Source of the DNA: Opitutaceae bacterium
GTDB taxonomy: Bacteria > Verrucomicrobiota > Verrucomicrobiia > Opitutales > Opitutaceae
Direction: 5' to 3'
DNA length: 8,171 nucleotides
Assembly: GCA_003168315.1 (NCBI GenBank)
Contig: PMSP01000082.1
Coordinates: 1-8,171, forward strand
Part shown: piece after piece, positions 1-5,080 of the stretch
Layout: every line of letters starts with the position of its first letter
How positions within the stretch are numbered: position 1 is the stretch's first letter
Position numbers and translations under genes: made by a program
Notes under the pieces: model-generated
Told to the model about the DNA's origin: nothing
Seen by the model: only the letters and a program-made list of their open reading frames with translations
The model's database searches: none

Positions 1-2
1 AG

Positions 3-86
3 GGCCAGCGCGCCCGGGACAACGTGGTCAGCTTCACGCTCATCGTCACCTTCAAGCCCGGGGCGCTCGTCCCCGCCGCCACATGA
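3..86 (+). CDS. C-terminal end of an upstream gene (partial, possibly PilN/PilO-like)
   Basis: An open frame enters from the left edge and ends at TGA 84-86, leaving 27 codons. The visible tail contains NVVSFTLIVTFKPG, an alternating hydrophobic strand of the kind that closes the small alpha/beta domains of PilN/PilO/GspL/GspM assembly proteins, followed by a short Ala/Pro-rich end. Codon use is strongly GC-ending, as in the next genes. Its stop overlaps the next start as ATGA (83-86), so the two genes are almost certainly cotranscribed and translationally coupled. The frame is well supported by that overlap. The family is a guess from 27 residues and from the neighbour. Confidence 0.6.
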   Translation, partial: GQRARDNVVSFTLIVTFKPGALVPAAT

Positions 87-622
87 TCCGCAGCCTCCGG
101 GCCTTCTTCCTGTCGCTCCTCATCCGGGAGAAGATCCTGATCACGGGATTCCTGGTCATGGTTGCGCTGGTGTGGCTCTCGAGCGTCAGCGGGCGGGCGG
201 CCCGGTTCATCCGGGCCTCCCGCGTGACGACCGCGAACCTGAATGAGCAGCAGCAGTGGCTGTCGAACCGGGCGACCATCGAGGCCCAGGCCCAGTCGGC
301 CGCCGGCCGGCTGGACGCGGTCCGCACGCTCGACGCGACGAAGCTCCTCGCCGAGGTCTCGGCCATCACCGCCGAGATGGACCTGAAGGGCACGACGAGC
401 GGCGCCCCCAAGGACGCGAGCAGCGGGCAGTTCTCGGTCCATACGCTCGAGTTCAACATCAACAAGGTCGACTGGAACACGCTGAAGCAGTTCTACCTGG
501 CGCTCAGCAAGCGCTCGCCCTACATCGGGATCGAGCAGTACTCGATGCAGGTCGACCGGGCGAACCCGCAGCTCCTGAACGCGAGCTTCCAGATATCGTC
601 GGTCGAGATATCGCGCAACTGA
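83..622 (+). CDS. GspM/PilO-like bitopic inner-membrane protein (type II secretion / type IV pilus assembly type)
   Basis: 179 residues. Seen: a short basic cytoplasmic N-terminus (residues 1-17), one hydrophobic membrane segment (about 18-36), a predicted coiled-coil helix (about 45-98) and a small C-terminal alpha/beta domain (about 115-179) ending in the strand LNASFQISSVEI. This order and length match GspM and PilO proteins, which form the inner-membrane assembly platform that links the cytoplasmic ATPase module to the pseudopilus or pilus. I recognise the architecture, not a specific family signature, so the function is inferred. The ATG at 83 has no clear Shine-Dalgarno but overlaps the upstream stop (ATGA). 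The gene's own stop overlaps the DUF3570 start (TGATG), which places it in the same transcription unit as that module. An unrelated coiled-coil membrane protein of similar layout cannot be excluded. Confidence 0.6.
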   Translation: MIRSLRAFFLSLLIREKILITGFLVMVALVWLSSVSGRAARFIRASRVTTANLNEQQQWLSNRATIEAQAQSAAGRLDAVRTLDATKLLAEVSAITAEMDLKGTTSGAPKDASSGQFSVHTLEFNINKVDWNTLKQFYLALSKRSPYIGIEQYSMQVDRANPQLLNASFQISSVEISRN

Positions 623-624
623 TG
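615..624 (+). promoter_or_regulatory. TGATG stop/start translational coupling site
   Basis: The TGA at 620-622 of the GspM/PilO-like gene shares its A with the ATG at 622-624 of the DUF3570 gene. No strong Shine-Dalgarno precedes the ATG, so termination-reinitiation coupling is the likely way the second gene is translated. The same ten bases, GCAACTGATG, recur at the DUF4266 / Ig-protein junction (3095-3104). Confidence 0.55.
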
Positions 625-1809
625 AGGGGGCACAAGCCGGGGATGCGCGCGGCACCGGCCCGCCGGTGGATCCCGGCGGCCCCCCTGGCCCTTGTCCTCG
701 CCCTCGTGTGCCCCCGGGCGGGGCGCGCGGAGGACTGGGTCGCCACCCGGTACGAGTACTACGATGAGGCGGGGGGCCGGGTGAATGTCCGCACGCTGGG
801 GCTGGTCGCGAGCGAGGACCTGGGCCCCGCGATGCAGCTTGGGGTCACGCTCCTGAACGACGCGATCGCCGGGGCGTCGCCGAACGGGATCCCGGCCCCC
901 GCGGGCTCGCTCCAGGTGCCGCTTGCGGAGCTGACGGACCACAGGAAGGCGTGGGAGCTCGATTTTTCGCGGCAGTTTGCGGGAACCCAGGTCGCGGTCG
1001 GCGTCTCGGAAAGCCGCGAGCACGACTACGTGTCGCGCGGCTGGTCGGTGAACACCTCGAGCGACTTCAACACGAAGAACACGATCCTCCTCGTGGGCGT
1101 TGTCGGCCACAGCGACGACGTGGAGACCTTCTTCGACCCGGAGCACACCTATGCGGGGAAAGAGGCCACGAACGCCATCGTCGGGGTGCGCCAGGTCCTG
1201 GATCTCCTGACGACCGTGGCCCTCAATTTTACGTGGGGCCGCGAGACCGGCTACCTGGACGACCAGTACAAGCTGGTGCAGAAGACCGAGGAGCTCGCCT
1301 TGGGGTCCCTCTTCCCCCTCGCGTTCGCGGAGAACCGCCCGGGCGAGCGCAACATGGGGACCGCGCTCGCCTCGGTGAACCGGGCGTTCCCGGGACTGGC
1401 GGGCGCGCTCGAGGGCAGCTACCGCTTCTATTCGGACACATTTGGCGTCACCTCGAATACGGCCGAGCTGCGCTGGATCCAGAAGCTCGGGAAGCAGGTC
1501 ACCCTTGAGCCCGACCTGCGGTTCACCCGCCAGGACGCGGCGCGCTTCTATTACTACAACCTGGACGACACGGACATCACGCCGACCCCGATTCCGAACG
1601 GCAACGGCCCGGCGTATTCCTCGGACTATAGGCTTTCCTCATTCGATGCCGTAACCTACGGATTGAAGGTCACTTGGAAGCCCTGTGCCCACGTCCGGCT
1701 GGATCTCGGCTATGACCGCTACGCCATGCGTGGGGTCGATGGCGTCACGCCCCAGAGCGCCTATCCGGTTGCGAACATCATGTCCGCGGGTGCTAGGATA
1801 TCCTGGTAG
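622..1809 (+). CDS. DUF3570 family outer-membrane beta-barrel protein
   Basis: 395 residues, a usual length for DUF3570. The ATG at 622 is chosen because it overlaps the upstream stop and yields a signal peptide: basic Arg/Lys-rich start, hydrophobic stretch about residues 17-30, cleavage likely after Ala36 (AGRA/EDW). ATG 643 is an in-frame alternative. An open frame exists upstream to 256 but only as a shadow of the preceding gene. The mature part alternates polar and hydrophobic residues through many strands and ends in Trp (ISW), as outer-membrane barrels do. Family hallmarks seen: DAIAGASPNG (from Asp80), ESREHDYVSRG, and YSSDYRLSSFDAVTYGLKVTW near the C-terminus. The role of DUF3570 is unknown. 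It is known to travel with DUF4266 and ApbE genes, as here. An outer-membrane channel or assembly partner for the DUF4266 lipoprotein is an inference. Confidence 0.88.
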   Translation: MRGHKPGMRAAPARRWIPAAPLALVLALVCPRAGRAEDWVATRYEYYDEAGGRVNVRTLGLVASEDLGPAMQLGVTLLNDAIAGASPNGIPAPAGSLQVPLAELTDHRKAWELDFSRQFAGTQVAVGVSESREHDYVSRGWSVNTSSDFNTKNTILLVGVVGHSDDVETFFDPEHTYAGKEATNAIVGVRQVLDLLTTVALNFTWGRETGYLDDQYKLVQKTEELALGSLFPLAFAENRPGERNMGTALASVNRAFPGLAGALEGSYRFYSDTFGVTSNTAELRWIQKLGKQVTLEPDLRFTRQDAARFYYYNLDDTDITPTPIPNGNGPAYSSDYRLSSFDAVTYGLKVTWKPCAHVRLDLGYDRYAMRGVDGVTPQSAYPVANIMSAGARISW

Positions 1810-1818
1810 CGCATACCC

Positions 1819-2811
1819 ATGGCCATCGTATCCAGGCAGGAAAGGACGCCCGAGCCCGCCCCCGCGGGGACGGGGACGACATTGCCCCTGAGGCGCCTGG
1901 CGTTCCGCGCGATGGCCACCCAGTGCGAGGTGCAGTATGCGGCGCCGGGCGGCGACCAGCAGGCGAAGAGGTTCGAGGCTGCCGCGGAAGGGTGGGTCCA
2001 CGCGTTCGAGGCCAAGTACTCCCGGTTCCAGCCCGGCAGCATCGTCAGCCGGATCAACGACGCCGCGGGGAAGGACTGGGTCCCGGTCGACCCCGAGACG
2101 GAGGGGCTCCTCGCGATGTGCGACACGCTCTTCTTCATGACCCGCGGGATCCTCGATCCCTCGGCGCTTCCGCTCATCCGGATCTGGAACTGGAAGGCGA
2201 CGCCCCCGGTGGTCCCGGACGCGGCGGCGATTGCCGCCGCCCTCCGGCTGGTCGGCTGGTCCAAGGTGAAGAGGCAGCCCGGGAAGGTGTTCCTGCCCGA
2301 GCCCGGTATGGCGCTCGACTTCGGGGGATTCGGGAAGGAGTACGCCGTCGACATCGTGGCCCTGATCGCGAAGGACCACGGGATCGAGAGCTCACTCGTC
2401 GACTTCGGCCACGACCTGCGCGCCTCCGGCGCACCGCCCGGGCGCCCCGCGTGGCACATCGGGCTCGAGGACCCGAAGAATCCGGGGAAGAACTGGGGCA
2501 GCGTCGGGCTGACGCGCAAGTCGATCGCCTCCTCGGGCGACTACATCCGCTCGTTCACGTTTGCCGGCAAGCGCTACGGCCACATCATCGACCCAAGGAC
2601 GGGCTGGCCCGTCGCGAACGGCTGCACCCAGTGCACGGTTATCGCCGAGACCTGCCTCCAGGCGGGGATGCTCTCGACCTCGGCCTTCATCGCGGGCGTC
2701 CAGGCGGGACTCGAGATGATCCGCTCGGTGCCGGGGGCGGAGGGGATCATCCTGACCGAGAAGGAGAGGGCGCAGACCCGCGGGTTCTTCAACTATGTCG
2801 CCTCCGGCTGA
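1819..2811 (+). CDS. apbE: FAD:protein FMN transferase (ApbE family), no signal peptide, altered metal-site residue
   Basis: 330 residues. ApbE enzymes move FMN from FAD onto a Thr/Ser of target proteins, using Mg2+. Motifs in order: AMATQCEV (31-38, the MGT-like start of the fold), YSRFQPGSIVSRIN (67-80), DFGGFGKEYAVD (167-178, FAD-binding), VDFGHDLRASG (194-204), SSGDY (238-242), HIIDPRTGWPV (255-265) and QAGMLST (281-287). The last motif normally reads T-A-D-x-L-S/T-T with an Asp that binds Mg2+; here that position is Gly283. A His (198) also sits where a second Gly is usual. From memory, the ApbE proteins next to DUF3570 often carry this 'CL.AG..ST' form, so it may mark a subfamily rather than a defect. 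The N-terminus has no signal peptide or lipobox, so the enzyme should be cytoplasmic. It starts 9 bases after the DUF3570 stop with no evident Shine-Dalgarno. No substrate with an S/T-G-A-T site is encoded in view. Confidence 0.9.
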   Translation: MAIVSRQERTPEPAPAGTGTTLPLRRLAFRAMATQCEVQYAAPGGDQQAKRFEAAAEGWVHAFEAKYSRFQPGSIVSRINDAAGKDWVPVDPETEGLLAMCDTLFFMTRGILDPSALPLIRIWNWKATPPVVPDAAAIAAALRLVGWSKVKRQPGKVFLPEPGMALDFGGFGKEYAVDIVALIAKDHGIESSLVDFGHDLRASGAPPGRPAWHIGLEDPKNPGKNWGSVGLTRKSIASSGDYIRSFTFAGKRYGHIIDPRTGWPVANGCTQCTVIAETCLQAGMLSTSAFIAGVQAGLEMIRSVPGAEGIILTEKERAQTRGFFNYVASG

Positions 2812-2850
2812 CGCGGAATGTTCGAAACCCAAAAGCCAAACGGGCGTCAT

Positions 2851-2856
2851 AAGAGG
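2851..2856 (+). promoter_or_regulatory. Shine-Dalgarno of the DUF4266 gene
   Basis: AAGAGG lies nine bases before the ATG at 2866. It decides between that start and the in-frame ATG at 2818, which has no comparable site and would add 16 polar, basic residues ahead of the lipoprotein signal. Confidence 0.6.
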
Positions 2857-2865
2857 CGTAACCCC

Positions 2866-3102
2866 ATGAACAAACCGGGATGGATCCTCCTTGGGCTCGC
2901 GCTGGGCGTTGCAGCCCTTTCCGGCTGCACGTCCGCGCAGGCGACCCGGGTCAAGCCCTGGCAGCGGCAGTACCTTGCGGATGAGACCATGGACCCGAAC
3001 CGAGATCCCCTGGGGACCGCGATGATGGACCATGTTTATTTCTCGCGCGAGGCGGCGCAGGGCGGCCGGGGCGTGGGCGGAGCGGGCTGCGGGTGCAACT
3101 GA
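2866..3102 (+). CDS. DUF4266 domain lipoprotein
   Basis: 78 residues. Lipoprotein signal: Lys3, hydrophobic stretch, lipobox LSGC with the lipidated Cys at 21. The +2 residue is Thr, not Asp, so outer-membrane sorting is expected. DUF4266 hallmarks follow: VKPWQR (29-34), a DPLG turn, then MDHVYFSREAAQGGRGVGG (54-72) and the terminal AGCGCN with Cys75 and Cys77. The function of DUF4266 is unknown. The invariant-looking C-terminal Cys-Gly-Cys could bind a metal, form a redox pair or be modified; that is inference. The gene sits 54 bases after apbE. Its TGA overlaps the ATG of the Ig-domain gene (TGATG), so all three are likely cotranscribed with the DUF3570 gene, its usual partner. Start chosen from the Shine-Dalgarno at 2851. 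Confidence 0.9.
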   Translation: MNKPGWILLGLALGVAALSGCTSAQATRVKPWQRQYLADETMDPNRDPLGTAMMDHVYFSREAAQGGRGVGGAGCGCN

Positions 3103-3104
3103 TG
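3095..3104 (+). promoter_or_regulatory. TGATG stop/start translational coupling site
   Basis: The DUF4266 stop (3100-3102) shares its A with the ATG (3102-3104) of the Ig-domain gene. GTG 3093 is an in-frame alternative start only three codons upstream. The ten-base context GCAACTGATG is identical to that at 615-624. Confidence 0.5.
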
Positions 3105-4817
3105 CCGGCTTTCCTGACGCGCCATTGGGTGACTTCCGGGCTCCAGCGCCTGCGCCTGCCTGCGGTGATGCTGCTCGCATTCCTGCAGCGGTCGCCGGCG
3201 GTGCGCCTGGCCGCCGAGGCGGCCGAAGTGGTCCTTGAGTCGCCGGTCGGCACCGTCGTCAAGGCGGCCGTGGCCACGGTTGCCGCGCTCGGCGCGGTCG
3301 ATTCGGCTGCCGGAGCGACGCAGTACGAGCTCACGACCGGGATCCCGGGCCACCCGAGCCCGTACACGGTCGTCCAGGGCTCGCAGATCGAGGGGGTCGA
3401 GTTCGCGCTCATGTCCGATCCCCAGACCTCGTCCTTCCCCGGGTCCTGGGAGATCTCGGGCTCCATTCCCCCCGGCCTGGTGCTGAGCGACCAGATCGGC
3501 GACAACCTGACGGTCCCCGGGGTCCTCGACACCCCGAATCCCATCCTTACCGGCACCCCGACCGCCCCGGGGAAGTTCATGATCCTCTTCCAGGCATTCG
3601 AGGGGACGGAACTGTCGGGGCTGTCCTCAAGCGTCCTTGATTATGAGGTCATCGTCACCCCGCAGGTCACGCCGACACCGACGCCGACCCCAACACCCAC
3701 GCCGACCCCCTCGGCGGACGCCCCGGTCTTCACGACCCAGCCGATCTCGGTGACGGTCACCGGCGGGACGGTCGCCCTGGACGCGGCGGCGAGCAACGGG
3801 CCGACGTACCAGTGGATGCTGAACGGCTCGGCGCCGGTGGCCGGCGCCACGAATGCGACACTCCTTCTGAGCGATGCGGCCTCGGCCGCCGGGTCCTACA
3901 CCTGCGTCGCGACGAACGCGGCGGGAACGGCGACCAGCAACCCGGCGACGGTCGGGGTCGCGGGCACCTCGGACCCGGGGCGCCTAATCAACCTGTCGGC
4001 CCGTGCGGAAGTGGGGACCGGCGCCAACATCATCTTCGCAGGCTTCGTCTCCGGCGGCGCGGGGACCTCGGGCTCGCAGTCGCTCCTCGTCCGCGCGTCG
4101 GGGCCGGCCATAGCCGCGGCGCCCTTCAATGTGCCGGGAACGCTGCCCGACCCGCAGCTGCAGGTGTTTAATTCCGCGCAGGTGGCCATCGATACGAATG
4201 AGGGCTGGGGCGGGACGGCGCAGCTCGTGGCCGCGGCCGCGGCCGTCCACGCCTTCGCGTGGGGCAACCCCGCGAGCCATGACGCGGCCCTTGACCTCTC
4301 GCTCGCGCCGGGTGCCTATACGGCCCAGGTTGCCGGCCAGAGCGGCGACACGGGGGACGCGCTGGCCGAGGTTTACGACGCGACGCCCACCGGCACGTAT
4401 GCGCCTTCGACCCCGAGGCTCATCAACCTGGCGGCGCGGGTCGACGTCGGCAGCGGCTCGAATGCGCTCTTCGCGGGATTCGTGATCGGCGGCTCGACCT
4501 CGCTGACGGTCCTCATCCGCGCCTCCGGGCCGGCGATAGCGGTCGCGCCCTTCAACGTCGGGGGGACCCTGCCTGACCCCGAGCTCACGCTCCAGAACCC
4601 CTCGACCCAGGCTGTCATCGCCGCAAACGACGGCTGGGGCGGGAACCCGGAGATCTCGAGCACGGCGGCTGCCGTGCACGCGTTCGCCTGGAACGATCCG
4701 ACGAGCCATGACTCGGCGCTCCTCATCACGCTTCCCCCTGGGGCCTACACGGCGGCTGCGACCGGCGCCAGCGGCGACACGGGTGTCGCTATCGTCGAGG
4801 TGTACGAGGTCCCGTAA
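3102..4817 (+). CDS. exported Ig-like domain surface protein with two tandem C-terminal modules
   Basis: 571 residues. Layout: an unusually long leader (1-72) with basic N-terminus, the segment LPAVMLLAFLQRSPAVR (19-35) and a second hydrophobic stretch (about 49-66) ending AGA, a plausible signal-peptidase site. Next comes a putative-Ig (He_PIG-like) region (about 75-187) containing GSWEISGSIPPGL and LTGTPTAPGKF. A (Thr-Pro)7 linker spans 190-203. An Ig-like domain (207-286) has the YQW core and GSYTCVATN, with only one of the two usual Cys. Two homologous modules follow at 294-438 and 439-571, each starting RLINL.AR..VG and ending SGDTG.A..EVY. No C-terminal sorting tag such as PEP-CTERM or an LPXTG is present. 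From memory, proteins with this leader are found beside DUF3570/DUF4266 genes in other bacteria. The overlap with the DUF4266 stop supports a shared job, perhaps a surface or secreted partner of that lipoprotein/barrel pair. No enzymatic motif is seen. Confidence 0.85.
   Translation: MPAFLTRHWVTSGLQRLRLPAVMLLAFLQRSPAVRLAAEAAEVVLESPVGTVVKAAVATVAALGAVDSAAGATQYELTTGIPGHPSPYTVVQGSQIEGVEFALMSDPQTSSFPGSWEISGSIPPGLVLSDQIGDNLTVPGVLDTPNPILTGTPTAPGKFMILFQAFEGTELSGLSSSVLDYEVIVTPQVTPTPTPTPTPTPTPSADAPVFTTQPISVTVTGGTVALDAAASNGPTYQWMLNGSAPVAGATNATLLLSDAASAAGSYTCVATNAAGTATSNPATVGVAGTSDPGRLINLSARAEVGTGANIIFAGFVSGGAGTSGSQSLLVRASGPAIAAAPFNVPGTLPDPQLQVFNSAQVAIDTNEGWGGTAQLVAAAAAVHAFAWGNPASHDAALDLSLAPGAYTAQVAGQSGDTGDALAEVYDATPTGTYAPSTPRLINLAARVDVGSGSNALFAGFVIGGSTSLTVLIRASGPAIAVAPFNVGGTLPDPELTLQNPSTQAVIAANDGWGGNPEISSTAAAVHAFAWNDPTSHDSALLITLPPGAYTAAATGASGDTGVAIVEVYEVP
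3669..3710 (+). repeat. (Thr-Pro)7 coding repeat, interdomain linker
   Basis: Fourteen codons alternate ACN and CCN, with varied third bases. They encode seven Thr-Pro pairs (residues 190-203) that separate the He_PIG-like region from the Ig-like domain. Such Pro-Thr stretches act as extended, often glycosylated linkers in exported proteins. The synonymous variation argues for protein-level selection rather than recent slippage. Confidence 0.9.
3981..4814 (+). repeat. two tandem homologous protein modules (3981-4415 and 4416-4814)
   Basis: Two consecutive coding units of 145 and 133 residues align along their whole length. Both have RLINL.AR..VG, LFAGF or IFAGF, RASGPAIA.APFNV.GTLPDP, ..GWGG, AAAVHAFAW..P.SHD.AL, PGAYTA and SGDTG. 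By eye, somewhat more than half of the positions are identical. The DNA is less alike than the protein, so this is an old duplication. The module resembles a beta-sandwich repeat common at the C-termini of large verrucomicrobial exported proteins (recalled, not searched). Confidence 0.85.
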
Positions 4818-5080
4818 TGGGAACGGCGGTTTGGGCCGATTCAGTTTGGGTCCTTTTAGAGACACTTCGCGACAATCGTTGAAAGCATGTAGTTATAAAA
4901 ATTCTAGTTACGGCTGTTTCAGCATTTATGGGGAGAATACCCCACGGGTGGTCGCTCGATTGTTTGTCACGTCTGGCCTCCAATTGGCACTTACACGAGG
5001 CTGGCGGGATCTGGGCCCAAACACATCTTATGGAAATGTCCTTTACCCTCAAATCTATGGTTCCGGATAGGCTCCAACTT
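4818..5080 (+). other. AT-richer spacer between the operon and the peptidase gene
   Basis: No convincing gene is seen; the open frame that enters from 4928 is only an upstream extension of the peptidase reading frame. The sequence turns markedly AT-rich around 4885-4930 compared with the operon before it. TTGAAA (4879-4884) and TATAAA (4894-4899) look like promoter boxes but are only 9 bases apart, so they do not form a standard sigma70 pair. No stem followed by a T run was found after the Ig-protein stop. The peptidase promoter should lie here but cannot be placed. Confidence 0.4.

Noticed and set aside
256..621. Upstream extension of the DUF3570 reading frame to an ATG at 256
   Set aside because: It lies wholly within the GspM/PilO-like gene in another frame, is Arg/Gly/His-rich and would bury the signal peptide that starts at 622.
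1819..1911. ApbE as a periplasmic lipoprotein
   Set aside because: The N-terminus is polar with Pro/Thr/Arg and has no hydrophobic segment or lipobox, and no alternative upstream start supplies one.
3669..3710. Thr-Pro run as a phase-variable microsatellite
   Set aside because: Synonymous third bases vary along the run and the unit is six bases, so slippage would not shift the frame.
4807..4824. Small hairpin TCCC-GTAAT-GGGA over the Ig-protein stop codon as a terminator
   Set aside because: The stem is only four base pairs and no T run follows.
4879..4899. TTGAAA and TATAAA as a sigma70 promoter for the peptidase gene
   Set aside because: The boxes are only 9 bases apart; a 17-base spacing from TTGAAA points to a poor -10 (TTCTAG).
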